NCBI GenBank assembly: GCA_964036665.1
Contig: OZ038531.1
Span: forward strand, 7,068,168-7,132,167
Origin: Gordius sp. MW1
Lineage: Eukaryota; Nematomorpha; Gordioida; Gordea; Gordiidae
Reading direction: 5' to 3'
Length of the DNA: 64,000 nt
Shown here: in pieces, positions 11,504 through 23,250 of the stretch
Position numbering within the stretch: position 1 is the stretch's first letter
How the letters are laid out: every line of letters starts with the position of its first letter
Notes under the pieces: generated by a model
Told to the model about the DNA's origin: nothing
The model's database searches: none
The model's input: the letters and a program-made list of their open reading frames with translations, nothing else
Program-made: the position numbers and the translations under genes

Positions 11504-12236
11504 AGGTTATCTTTCTTCGCTTTATTTAGCTTAGAACATGACTCTAAATGTTATTTTTCCTGTTGATATTATAAATATGTTTGCAACATCGAGTAAAAGG
11601 CCTAATGAACTACTATTAAAAGACTAATTTTAATATTTAATGAAAAATGATCTGGGCTTTTAAACTTGTCTTAAACTTTTTAACACTTTTAAATATATTA
11701 AAATATTATTAAATTTACGAAAATTTCATCCTGGATTCAATTTAATTGTCCATCTTACATGCTTATTGTTTAACATGGCTTGCATATTTCTATGTACCAT
11801 ATGCACATATAATAGTGATATCCCATCAAAAGTTTGATAACTTAATATTAAACCAGGGCGTTCGGCTTTAGTGGGAAGAAGGGAGGGAGGTGCATGAGGG
11901 AAGCGAAAACAAAACTCATCTATACTCCGTATAAACGTAGCATATTCCTATGCAATTTATGTGGGAGAAAGGTGGGAAGGGACGAGAATGCCTATGGGTG
12001 GGGGGGAATATAAAATGCAAAAGATTAGTTATTTATTTATACAAATATTTAAGAAGTTAAATTTTTGTAAAACCTGCTATAAAGCATTTAATAATACTTT
12101 ATTAATTAAGGAGTAGGTTTTCTTTCATTCATTCTAACCCAAATAGAGGCTATGACCTTGGAAAAGCCAATGGTCTCCTTCCAAAACGTACAACTTTCAA
12201 TTTAGAGTTTGTTTGATGTATTAATTTAAACAATTT
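11504..12236. other. AT-rich intergenic DNA, no gene
   Basis: Nothing supportable beyond two G-rich spots near 11880 and 12000. It forms the left flank of the RTE LINE. Confidence 0.4.
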
Positions 12237-14858
12237 GGTGTAGGCGACGGTCCCAAGTCCGTGTGCAAAAAGTGGAGGGTTGGCGTCAGGTGGGAAACCC
12301 TGTAAAAAACCTTTTCCAAATTATGACAGTTTCTAATAATAAAGTGCAACAAAAGAAAGCTAGGGCGTCCTCTCCAAACGACGCGCAGTGCATCATCCGC
12401 CCGTGCAATGCGAAAAATTTACAAGGGTTACCGCCTGACTCACAACGAAGGCGGTTAGGGAATCTAGTTGTGGACAAATTACGGGTGGCAAGCTGGAACG
12501 TGGGCACGCTGACAAGGAAAAGCATTGAGGTCGCACAGTGCTCAAAAGAAGAAAGATACACATCGCTTGCCTACAGGAAACGAGATGGAACGGAACAAAG
12601 GCACGAGAGCTAGGAGAGGGTTACAAGCTTTTTACACCGGGTCACCAACAGGTCGGAACGGGGTCGGTATCGTTCTCAGCGATTCTTCAAGGACAAGGTT
12701 GTTGAAGTCAAAAGATGCTCAGATAGGTTGATGTGGGTTAAGATCGCAGATCAAGGTGGCCTCCTAACCGTTATTTGTGGCTACGCACCACAAATTGAGT
12801 GTTTAGAATCCGAAAAAGACACCTTCTCCGAATCATTAGAAAAAGAAATACAAGGAATACGACAGGAGGAGAGGCTAATTATTAGGGCAGACTTCAACGC
12901 CCACGTGGGTAAAGATCGTCAAAATTACGAAAGAAATCATGGAGGGCATGGGCATGGCATGAAGAAAAGGAAGGGGATAGACTTTTACAAGTTTCCCAAG
13001 CATATGACGTGGCGATCGTTAACACTTATTTTCAGAAACGTGAAGAACATATCGTGACGTACAGAAGTGGAAGCATTTTAGTCAAATTGATTATCTGCTT
13101 ATACGACGAAGAGATTTAAGGACGATTAAGGACTGCAAAGTAATACCGGGAGAAGAAATCGCCAGGCAACATCAGCCACTGGTCATGAATCTTGAAAGAA
13201 GAATATTTCCCGAAAGGAGAAAAGTTTATGAGCCCCGAATTAGGTACGAAAGGCTTAAGGATACGACAACAAACGAAAAATACCATCAGAAAGCCTCTAC
13301 GCTGTTTAATGCCAAGACTCTGGAACAGAACGTAAACGACAATTGGACAATGATCACCGCTCACTAAAAGAAACGGCCATTCAGGTGTTAGGGCAGACCA
13401 AAGGGGGCAAAGCGCTGAATAGAAAACTATGGTGGTGGGACCAATCCGTTAAAAACATCATCGAAACCAAGAAAGCGCTATATAAGCGGTGGCATATATC
13501 AAAAAAGTGGGAGGATTATCAAGATTACAAGGAGGCAAAAAGTTCTGCGAAGAAGGCGGTTGCCATAGCGAAAAATAAGGCTTACACAGAGATGGCCAAC
13601 AAACTCGATCAAAGAGGGGGTGACAAGATTATGTACAAATTGGCCAAGATAAGGGCAAGAGAGGTCGTGACGTCGGGGTACTTAAAGTAATCAAAAATTC
13701 AGAAGGTCACACATTATTTAAGCCAAAGGAGGTGTTGGAAAGGTGGAAAGGATATTTCAACGAGCTCATGAATGTTGCAAATGACAAAGAACCCCTTCCC
13801 GATATAGAGCCTAACATGAATATGGTCGAACTATTTCAGGAAGAAGAAGTTAGGGTACAAATGAAAAAGATGCAAAAAGGAAAAGCTAATGAACCAGACG
13901 GAATTCCGTTGGAAGCGTTGGTAGGGTGCAGGGAAGAAGGAATCACGACTATGACGAAGCTATTCAACAAGATATTGGCCGAAGAACGCATCCCTGATCA
14001 ATGGAGACAAAGCACGATCATACCCATATTCAAAAGGAAAGGAGACCCTCAAGATTGTGGTAATTACAGAGGCATCAAGCTGACATGCCACTCCTTGAAA
14101 CTGATGGAAAGAATCTTAGTAGCAAGGATGAATACGGAGGTGGACATATAGACTAACCAATTTGGTATTGTGGCCGGTAAATCCACAATCGACCCGATCT
14201 TTGCGCTAAGACAAGTTATGGACATGTATGGAGGGAAAAGAAGGAATCTACACATGGTCTTCATAGACTTGGAGAAAGCATGTGACACGGTTCCCCGCGA
14301 ATTGATTTGGTGGTGCTTGAGAAGACAGAGCTTCTCGGATGCATATGTACGGCTAATCAAAAACATCTATGAAGCCTCAACATCGTGCGTTCGAACGACA
14401 GTTGAAGAGTCTAAGTTCTTTCAGGTCAATATTGGTTTACACCAAGGTTCTGCCCTAAGTCCGTTTCTATTTAACGTTATTAAAGACACGATAACGAGGG
14501 ACTTACAGAAGCCATCCCCTTGGTGTATGCTATATGCCGATGATATAGTATTATGCGAGGAAAAGAAGGGTATCGTATTTGAAGAAGCTGATAAGTGGTC
14601 GAAACGTTTGGCTAGATATGGGCTCCAAGTGAATGACCGAAAGACGGTATACATGGAGATGAACGCAGAAGGCACACAATCGGTGAATGAACAATTGAAA
14701 TTCCTAAGAGTTGACAAGTTTACGTACCTCGGCTCGATGCTACATCAAGAGGGAGGTAGCGCGAAAGAAGTTAATGCAAGAATTCAGAAGGGATGGTTAA
14801 AATGGCGTAGCGTATCCGCTGTAATGTGTGACAAGAAGATGCCAATATGGGTGAAGAG

Positions 14859-15969
14859 TAGAGACCTGCAAAATCGATTTTTTTAAGGCCCGGCCCTGCC
14901 CGGGCCCGGAATTAAAATGGGAAAATAGGCCCGGCCCGGGCCCGTATTTTAGCATCTTCAAAAACAAGGCCCGAGCCCGGGCCCGGCCCGGAATTTTGGT
15001 AATTGCAGAAACTTAATCAAACTTAATTTTGGTAAAATTTTTTACAAAATAATAAAAAGCACATAAAAAAATTATAAATGGATAAAAAAACTATTTTGAT
15101 GCAAAAAGCACAGGCATCAAAAATTTCCGTGTTTTAGATTTGTTCTCCGCTCTTCATAAATGCGGCCAGCTGACGAAAAACACCTCTCACTCGAGGCCAA
15201 ATCAGGTGTCGAAAAAATCTTACAAACAAGAGGGCTAAGCGCTGGAAATGACCACTGTGGTCTTTCGACCAATCCGATAATTTTATTTTTTTTTCATTGA
15301 TATTTAACTTTGTGTTGGTGTCAACTTCATTTTCCTCTACCTCTTTCTTCATAGAAGATGTTTCATGCCATATCCATTCAACAAAATTGGGCTATTGAGG
15401 ATATGAGATCTTTTTTGATTTTTGCAGGATTTGTAAGTTTTGTTAAAAGTGGCTTGCATAGGTAATTGTCCAATTTTTATTTTCCTGGACTTCTTCACAG
15501 CATTTATCTAACATAAATATTGCCTGATGAGCAGGAATTATAGCATAACACATTCCTGCAGATCTTACAAAAAACAAAATTTATTTTCTTATAATCTTTT
15601 CCATGCTTCACTCTTTTATTTAAAATTTTCTTTTACTTTATAAAATTCTTTCTGAATACTTTCAGCTATTAGCAGTAGATTTTTTTTGTTCCATACTTAA
15701 TTGTTTGTATATTAGAATAAGCGCGAAATGAATAAATGAGTGTTTAAAAGAATCAATAACTTGTAATTAATTTTTTTGAAATATTATAGATTGTTTTAAA
15801 CAGAATAAAAGACTACTTAGACTCTTCTAAATTATTCCGGGCCGGGCCTATAATTTATAAATTAGGCCCGGCCCGGCCCGGAATTTCACTGCCTAAAAAT
15901 CTAAGGCCCGGGTCCGGGCTTTTCCGGGCCGGGCCGGGCCGGGCCTCGGGCCGCCCGTGCAGGTCTCTA
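14859..15969 (-). mobile_element. Internally deleted hAT element (1111 bp) inside the RTE LINE
   Basis: Ends are TAGAGACCTGCA and its inverted form TGCAGGTCTCTA. The 8 bases GTGAAGAG lie on both sides (14851-14858 and 15970-15977). The LINE paralogue near 35980 has the uninterrupted site, so the boundaries are exact. GGCCCGG-rich subterminal arrays occupy about 14885-15000 and 15838-15969. The interior keeps a decayed transposase C-terminus (15117-15345, minus strand) but no catalytic core, so it is a deletion derivative of an autonomous hAT. The termini resemble those of the element ending at 3623 (TAGAGATCTGCACGGGC). Confidence 0.95.
15117..15345 (-). pseudogene. Decayed hAT transposase C-terminal dimerisation domain
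   Basis: One minus-strand frame encodes an acidic stretch followed by LSDWSKDHSGHFQRLALL. After a one-base frame change near 15205 it continues as PDLASSERCFSSAGRIYEER and ends at TGA (15117-15119). The ASSERxFSxAGRI signature is diagnostic of the hAT C-terminal dimerisation region. The upstream catalytic core is absent and the frame is shifted, so it is non-functional. Confidence 0.85.
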
Positions 15970-16532
15970 GTGAAGAGTAAAGCTTACAAATCTATTGTAA
16001 GACCGGTGTTACTCTACGGAAGTGAAACATGGGCCTTGAACGCGACCCAAGAAAAACTATTACAAGCGACGGAAATGAGAATGATACGCTGGAGCTTGGG
16101 ATACACAAAGTTGGACCATATGACGAATGAAAGTCTTAGAGAAAAAATGGGTATTCAGCCAATAGCCGACTATATTAACCAAAATCGGCTAAGATGGTAT
16201 GGGCATATCTTGAGAAGAAATGCGAGTGACGTCAATCGAATAGTTCTAGACATGGAAGTGCCGGGAAAAAGATGAAGAGGTCGACCTCGTGGTACCTGGA
16301 AAGGACAAGTGGACAAAGTTATGCTTAATAAGAAGATCGATCCCAATATGGCTCTAACACGATCTAGATGGAAGAAACTGATAAAAAAAACCACGAATGT
16401 GGGACCTACGAATTGATAAAGAAGAAGGTGTAGGCGACCCATAATTTGAATTATGACTCTAGACTCTATTCAAATAATGCGCATATGTATAATATAAACA
16501 AGATATTAAAGCGAAAAATTTTTCCAATCAGA

Positions 16533-17480
16533 CCTTGGCCATTGATCATTTTTTCTATTGGTCAGACGGTCAAATAGCTTATAATTTTAATATATAAAAA
16601 AATTCGATATACACTTTGGCTAGTGGTCATTTTTTCTATGGTCAGCAGACAGCCAAATAACTAGCCTCTGATTATAATCTAGAAAAAAATCGGGTTTAAT
16701 CTCACTTTGGCCAGTGGTCATTTTTTTCATTGGTCACTAGCCAGACTACCAAATAGCCTATATTTAAAAAAATTTGATACACTAAGGCCAATGATCATTT
16801 TTTCCATTGGTCAGCAGCCAGGAGACGGTCAAAAAAGATTTAAATACAGAAGAGACAAAAAAACGAAAAAAATTTTGATTCACAATTTGGCCAATGGTAA
16901 TTTTTTTCCATTGGTCAGTAGCCAGCGGATAGCCAAAAAGTCATATTATCAATGGTATTAACAAGAACAATATATTAATTAAAAAAAAATATTTGCCCTC
17001 TCGGGATTTGAACCCACATCAGTAGAGGCATAAGCCTTTGTGGGGGGGGCACAGGGAGCCATATCAGTAGAGGCATAAACCCTTATAAAATAGGTAATTA
17101 TCAATGTTAACCATAGCAATTCAAAAAACAAAAAAAAATTTTGATTTACTTTGGCCAATGGTCATTTTTTTCATTGGTCAGTAGTCAGGACATGGTCAAA
17201 AAGGATATAAATACATAAGAGACGATAAAAAACAAAAAAAAATTTGATTTATACTTTAGCCATTGGTCATTTTGTTCATTGGTCAGTAGCCAGGACACGG
17301 TCAAAAAGGGGTATAAATACATAAGAGACAAAAAAACGAAAAAAAAAATTGGATTTATACTTTGGCTAATGGTCATTTTTGTATTCGTCAGTAGCCAGGA
17401 CATGGTTAAAAAGTCATATAATCAATGGTATTAACAAGAACAATATATTAATTTAAAAATTTGCCTTCTTCGGGACGAAC
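16533..17480. repeat. Tandem array of about 8 hairpin repeats (80-105 bp each)
   Basis: The motif TTTGGCCAATGGTCATTTTT, then CATTGGTCAG and a GCCAGGACAGGGTCAAAAAG-like tail, recurs near 16533, 16613, 16701, 16783, 16883, 17150, 17254 and 17359. In each unit CCAATGG and CCATTGG flank a T-rich loop, so every unit can form a small hairpin. Units become longer and more alike rightwards. A block starting ATCAATGGTATTAACAAG appears twice (16948 and 17421), so the array also has a larger duplication of about 473 bp. Frames across it only translate the repeat. Confidence 0.8.
16995..17045 (-). other. tRNA-like 3' half (possible SINE or tRNA pseudogene)
   Basis: The minus strand contains GGGTTCAAATCCC, matching the B-box/T-arm consensus, followed by GAGAGGGCA and a T run that could serve as a Pol III terminator. 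No convincing 5' half or A box is found, and the T-stem pairs imperfectly. A partial second copy of its flank (ATCAGTAGAGGCATAA) lies at 17065-17080. Confidence 0.25.
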
Positions 17481-18300
17481 CAGAGCCTATAAATTGCATA
17501 TCAATTAATAACAAATGCCTGAATTTTATAGAAAATTGTTGACGCATCAAAACTTTCAAGGGATAAAAATCCCAAAAAATTCCCTTGGTGTGCTATTGGA
17601 TTCAACAAAATTTACACAAATGCTAAGTTGTTCTGTGCATCTCACATCTCTAATTTCAACTAAAATTATTAAGTAAAATTTTGATTCATTTAGCCGTTAT
17701 TTATTAATTCATTTTAATTTCGAGGTGGTGTAAAGTGGGGGGGGGGGTATGCAAATATATCTATAATATCATCAGGGCTATAACTTCTAAATACTTATTC
17801 TCAAACGAATTTTAATTTCATAATTAATTTTTTTTTATATTTTATGTTATAATTACGCCTTTTGAGGATATAGCTTTAAAAAAGGCTTTAAATTTTATCA
17901 TTGTTTTCCTGATGTAAATGCTGCCTGATAATGCTGCCATTATTGCATATGTAAATTAAAAATTGTTATATATATGGCCAAAATTTTTTGGGGTTGTGGG
18001 AATATATTTTTATAAAAATTTTGTTGTATATTTTTTCACTATTTGTATTATTTTTTAAAATGTCAACGATTTCTTGCCAAAATCCTCGTTCCACTTTGTG
18101 CCCTTACAATTCATTTATACAAAAACTTATTATACCAAGTGAAATTTTCTATATTGTTTCAAATACATTACTTTGATTTATTTATGAATAAATTTTTTTT
18201 GCCCTAGAAATATGCGGGTCTAAGACATACCAGTGTGTTGTTATTAACGGAATTTTAAGGTTGTCCAACGTTTATGAGGAAAAAATTTTTATTTGCGTTT
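17481..18300. other. AT-rich intergenic DNA, no gene
   Basis: No supportable gene. A G run sits at about 17739-17748, and a degenerate relative of the G-run MITE begins near 18301. Confidence 0.4.
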
Positions 18301-18896
18301 GACCCATGGTCGTATACAGGTTTTGGATTAGGGGGGGGGCAAAACATATTTTTATTTAATTTTTAAGTATTTTTGTAAATAAAATTTTTTTGTCCACCCG
18401 CATTGCTTGACCAGCTCAGCCCCTCCAAAGCAAAAAGGCTAGCTACAGCACTGGTTTAAAATCTATATATATATAACTGTAACTCCGTTTTTTTGTCCTC
18501 AATAACTCCTAAAGTTCTCGATTGCAACCAAATTTGCTCAGATCATTGCCCTAGCATCCTAGATGGTTTATATATACTTTTTATCGACCTGCGACAGTTG
18601 TAACCTTGTTTTTTGGTAGTGATTACCGCCATCTAGCGGATTATAGATACAACGTTTTTATACTTATTTATCGTTATAGTGCTTTTAATTGCCTTACACT
18701 TTTTTCCATAATTGCTTTGTCATTTGTGGCTCAATTTTTACTCACTTACGCCCGTTTTTTACGATATATAAGGCTGTGACAAATAAATATTTTAGATACC
18801 CTAAAACATCACCATTTTCTTAAATAAAAATAACGCGCGCTCTTGAAAACATTCTCACGTTTTGTTCTTTGTTCGTATTTTTACGAAGTTTTTTTT

Positions 18897-19270
18897 TATT
18901 ACAACTACCAAATCATTTACATATTACTGCTATTCTTTTAAAGAAAGTAACATATGCAATGTATGTTTTTTCATATTTAATATCAAATGATTTATTTTAA
19001 ATTAGCAAGAAAGTCTTAATTAAGTTACTATAAACATACATTAGTAATATAGGTATTTATCTGATATTTTAGTCTATATAAGCCTATTACAACTACCAAA
19101 ACATTCACATATTTCTGCTATTCGGTGGAAGAAAGTAATCTTAGCATTTTTTCATATTTAATACTAAATTTGATTTGTTTTAAATTAATAAGAAAGTCTT
19201 ACTTATGTTACTATAAACAGACATTAGTAATATAGGTTTATTTAACTGATATATTTGTTTATTTAATCCT
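18897..19270. repeat. Tandem duplication of about 188 bp inside the outer Helitron
   Basis: A unit starting TATTACAACTACCAAA at about 18897 repeats at about 19086, with some divergence. Both units contain the shared stretch ACATTAGTAATATAGG. No coding content. Confidence 0.75.
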
Positions 19271-19778
19271 AAAAGTAATATTAACAATAAACTCATCAAA
19301 ATTATTTAAGGTTTATTTATTTGGAAACACTTGATAAAATGTTTAGACCATTTTTAGACAAAGCATCAATAATTATATACCGCTTCTTAGAAAAATTTAC
19401 GCGAAGTAAAAACTATTGGATAAAGGCTAGCCAAATTTAGCAGATATATTTTAGAGTAAATTTTTTTTAAGCTAGTAAAAAATGAAATTATATTTAATCT
19501 TAACACCTTTTTTAAATGGCTTAAGGTCCTCAAGACCTCACCCGATGTCTTCGTGGCGTAGCCAGCGTTGGAATCAGATACGAGCAATAATGATTAAGCT
19601 TAAATGTCTTTATAATTTGAGTATCAAATTTGGTTAAATGTTTAAATACATGTTTATATGATTTGTCTTTTTGAGCAGGCCGGTTATTAATATTACATGA
19701 TATCTCCATAACATGTAGAGCTGATTTATAGTAAATTAAGTTTTTTTTTCCTACAGACTATATCTACTTGTAGACCAA

Positions 19779-20078
19779 AATGCGTCGTAAGAGATTAACG
19801 ATAGGGCGTCGTACACAAACCATCGAAAGCGTCAAGTACGTACTCTCAGACTTGATGAGCGCCCTTGCTTTCACACTCGCGCTCTTCTGCTTCAATATTA
19901 GAGGCTTCTCAACCAATTGACCAAGCCAATCTACAAATGTCAGCGAGTTTGCTTAAGTCACCTACACGTATTCAACAATTACGCTCATTAAGCCGCCTTG
20001 CATGTTCATGCAACTCTTCTCTTAATGAAAGTTTGCGTCGCCATGTTCTTATTGGCGCTATGAACATTGTGTGTCCCT
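19779..20078 (+). pseudogene. Helitron replicase N-terminal fragment
   Basis: From an ATG at 19779 the frame reads MRRKRLTIGRRTQTIESVK, like the basic N-termini of animal Helitron Rep/helicase proteins. It is interrupted by stops and frameshifts within about 50 codons; the rest to 20078 is unreadable as one protein. No Rep HUH nuclease motif survives. Identification rests on the basic start and its position behind a Helitron 5' end. Confidence 0.35.
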
Positions 20079-21036
20079 AAATTTTTTTTCTACATTGTCG
20101 AACATTATCAATGACTTTTATACACCAGTGATTTATAATTTTTTGTCATCCAATTATGCATATTATAACTAAACATCGCATTTTTGAACCTATAGAATTA
20201 AAAATTAATTAATATATTGAAACTGTGTGTGAATCTATTAAATCATTACTAGATATGCCTTTTTCTATTATCTATATATATAAAAATCTAAGTCCCTTTT
20301 TTTTGAACGCTAATAACTTTTAGAGTTCTAAACCGATTGCCACCAAATTTGGCCAGATTATTGCCTTAGCATTGTAGATGGTTTATAGATACTTTTTATC
20401 AACCTGCGACAGCGGTAACCCTGTTTTTTGGTAGTCTATACCGCCATCTAGCGGATTATTTATACTACGTTTTTTGTACTTATTTATCGTTATGGTGCTA
20501 CTTTTTGCCTTAAACTTTTTTCCACAATTGCTTTGTCATTTGTGTCTCAATTTTTTACTCAACTACGCCCGTTTCTTTTACAATATATAAAGCTGTAACA
20601 AATAAATATTCTCGATACCGTAAAACATCACCATTTTCTTAAATAAATATAACGCGCGCTTTTAGAAACATTCCCACGTTTCGTGCTTTTTTGCTATTTT
20701 TTTGAAGTTCGGTTATTAATATTAAAAGTACAAAAAGATTACTTTAACGGTAAGTTGATAAATGTAGACAATGTTTAACCGACAAACTTAAAATGCAGTT
20801 ATATGAGCCATTATTCATACAAAATAATACTTCGAGAGCACGAAGAAAATCACATTTAAAATGCCGCCAATATTCCATCAATGCAATATGTTAGCCAAAA
20901 TTGAATCGGAACGTCTGCTCTACATTAGTTAGATTACGGGCAGTGATGGGTATCCTTTATAAAAAAGAAGATCAACAGAGGATGGTGGTAGCGTGGCAAC
21001 CATTCAACTGCGGAACGCAATAATCTAGGTAAAAAA

Positions 21037-21172
21037 CTCTTGGGTTTTGGCCCCCCCCCCTTTAATGACAAAAAACAAATTTAAATACAAAAACCCTTAA
21101 AAATTTATATTTTGCCTCCCCCTAATTGACTTAATACGCCCCCCCCCCTAATCCAAAACCTGGATTGTCTTT
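21037..21172 (-). mobile_element. G-run MITE relative, degenerate
   Basis: Bounded by GGGTTTTGGCCCCCC on the left and GGGGGGGCG (minus strand) with AGGTTTTGGATTAGGGG on the right. The right end matches the sequence at 18318. No target duplication is recognised. Confidence 0.4.
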
Positions 21173-22480
21173 TGCTACAAAAAGTATACAACGCACAATA
21201 TAAACATGGATCAAATGCTACAAGATTATAAGACTTATGCTTAAAAACTCGAAACAAAGCTTTGAATCAACTGGGTATGCCTGCATTATGTCGATCTGCT
21301 GCTGCTCCAATTTATATAGACTTATATCTTAAACAAAAATACAACCAAAATGATCTTTTGTCTTTCATGCGATCTAATGTTCCAAAGATAGCGACGCAAC
21401 AAGAAGCTACAATAAGATTATGCTTGCTGTTAATAAAGATTAAGGAGAAGTCTTCTTCTTAGATGCTTGAGGAGGAACTGGTAAATTATCCTACTGACAT
21501 TGCTCTGGCAACTATTCGTTCCCAAATTAATATGGCCGTGGCTCTAGCGTCTTCCGGAAGGGCTGTCACATAATTACCCGGTAGAAAAACTGCTCATTCA
21601 GCATAAAAATTGCCTTTAAACGCTTATTACTGTGAAACTCTAATGTGCAACATTTCCAGAACATATGGAATGGGTAGAGTGTTTCAGAAGTGCAAGCTTA
21701 TCGTTTGGGATGAATGCACAATGGATTATGAAAAATCGTTCTAAGCTCTAATCGGTAATCGCAAGATTTACAAAGAACCCTCAAACCTGTTGGTAACGCA
21801 AGGTTATTGCTTGCAGGAGATTTCAGGCAAACTTTACCGGTTCTCTTACGATCCACCCCTGCGGACGAAATTAATGCCTGCCTAAATTATTCTATTTTGT
21901 TGCCTTATGTCAAAACATTAAATCTAACTACTAATATGTGTGTAGTATTTAAAAATCATCCTGTATGTGAGATATTCTCCCATTAATTGCTAGAAATTGA
22001 GAAGGGAACCGTGCACGTTGGTATATGCTCAGGACGGATTTCTTTTCCTACCAACATTTGCAATTTTGTTCCATCTAAACTGCTTGGTTGATAAAGTGTT
22101 TCCAAATATTAACGCCCATTATCATGATCGACTTTGGCTCCGCCAACGGGCTATTCTCGCCCCCAAGAATAATGACGTCCACGAGCTTAACAATTTCATT
22201 CTGTCTAACATTCAAGGCAATCCAATTACTTACAAATCGGTTAACACTGCTTTTGTTATTGATGACGCAAATTATCAAATCGAATCTTTCAATTCAAATG
22301 ATCTGGCAGGGATTCCATCGCACATTTTGCATTTAAAAATTGGCGTACCAAGTATCGCGATGTGCAATTTCAGTCAGCCAAAACTTTGCAATGGTTTACG
22401 TCTCGCTGTTAAATGCTTGATGTGCAACGTTGAAGAAGCCACGATTTTGACTGGACAGTGCATTTTTAAATTTTATAACT
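21170..22480 (+). pseudogene. Pif1-like Helitron helicase, decayed
   Basis: C-terminal superfamily-1 helicase part of a Helitron Rep/Hel protein. The Walker A equivalent at 21450-21485 reads FFLDA-stop-GGTGK, so the P-loop carries a nonsense codon. Further motifs appear in shifting frames: LIVWDEC (Walker B, 21706), LLAGDFRQTLPVL (21810), and the long segment from 22120 reading LRQRAILAPKNNDVHELN through QPKLCNGLRLAVK (22376). The last open part (21997-22602) is the best preserved but drifts out of frame after ATILTGQC. The C-terminal motif with INKAQGQ is missing. Non-functional. Confidence 0.85.
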
Positions 22481-22916
22481 CCATAACATGTATAGCTGTA
22501 TATACCTTCATTTTAGCCTATCTACTAATACCAATATGTTTCTTCCCCACCAATCATATCAATCTCCCAGTTTTATTCTTATTCAAACTTATTTTTAGGT
22601 AAATTTAAGCATAGTTTTCTTTCAACGTCCGAAGACAGGACCATACCTGGCCCGACTGGTCGGGCATATCTTAACATCACGCAGGTTAAGTGAAAACCGT
22701 ATATGTACAATCAAAATATTAATATACCCATGGGCTTAGCCAGTGCAATGGTTTATAAATTTTTGTTACCCAACTATGCATATTATCGTTTACATCGCAC
22801 TTTTCAACATATAAAATTAACAAATACCTTATAAGTATTTCAAACTATTATAAATCTATTTAATTATGAATAAGTATGCCTTTCCCTATATTTTTTTACA
22901 CCATAAACGATTGACT

Positions 22917-23250
22917 CATGGGCGTACGTTTCGAATTAGGGGGGGGGGCAGATTAAAAAAATTACTATCCAAAAATTTCCTAAAGGCAAAAAAAAAAGGT
23001 CTCGACTATCCAAATCCAATTTTTCTTGAGAGCAAACGCAACTCACTTAAATAGGCAGTGGAGGCAGCCAGACTTTTTGCCCCCCCCTGGCAAATTAGGG
23101 GGGGGGGGGGCAGCCGGACCCCCTGCCTCCCTCTGGCTAATTAGGGTGGGGCAAAACATAATTTTACAGGGTTTTTGTATTAAAAAAAATCTTTTTTTAA
23201 ATTAGGTTAGGGGGGGCAGCCGCCCCCTGCCCCTTCTGCGTACGCCCATG
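22917..23250. mobile_element. G-run MITE with CATGGGCGTACG inverted ends
   Basis: Left CATGGGCGTACG and right CGTACGCCCATG form a perfect 12-bp inverted repeat. The flanks GATTGACT (22909-22916) and GATTGACC (23251-23258) match at 7 of 8 positions, consistent with an 8-bp target duplication. The interior has several long G or C runs next to AATTAGGG/CCCCCTG motifs. No ORF. Confidence 0.65.

Larger units (their letters stand above)
12263..16414 (+). pseudogene. RTE endonuclease-reverse transcriptase ORF, broken
   Basis: Target-primed retrotransposition protein: N-terminal APE-type endonuclease followed by reverse transcriptase. Endonuclease landmarks are SWNVGTLT (12500), QETRWNGTK (near 12570), RNGVGIVLSD (12655) and DFNAHVGKD (12892). 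RT landmarks are NYRGIKLTCHS (14060), the FIDLEKA region (14260; first catalytic Asp), LHQGSALSPFLFN (14436) and YADDIVL (14537; catalytic Asp pair). C-terminal LLYGSETWAL follows at 16010 and NRLRWYGHILRR at 16180. Disabled by several frameshifts between 12500 and 13700, a TAG at 14149, the hAT insertion at 14859 and a TGA at 16273. The copy at 35.5-38.5 kb shows where each segment belongs. Confidence 0.88.
12249..16426 (+). mobile_element. Full-length RTE-clade LINE, copy 1 (interrupted by a hAT)
   Basis: The 5' end (GACGGTCCCAAGTCCGTG) matches the 5' end of the copy at 38590, and the 3' end is a short GAA-repeat tail (16416-16426). The flanking GGTGTAGGCGAC (12237-12248 and 16427-16438) is the probable target duplication, although its last bases could belong to the element. 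Without the hAT and its duplicated 8 bp, the element is about 3.06 kb, close to the 3.07 kb of the copy at 35517-38590. A single endonuclease-RT frame, a short 3' region and a microsatellite tail fit the RTE clade. Confidence 0.88.

Noticed and set aside
16995-17045. Functional tRNA gene
   Set aside because: No 5' half or A box and poor stem pairing; kept only as a tRNA-like fragment.
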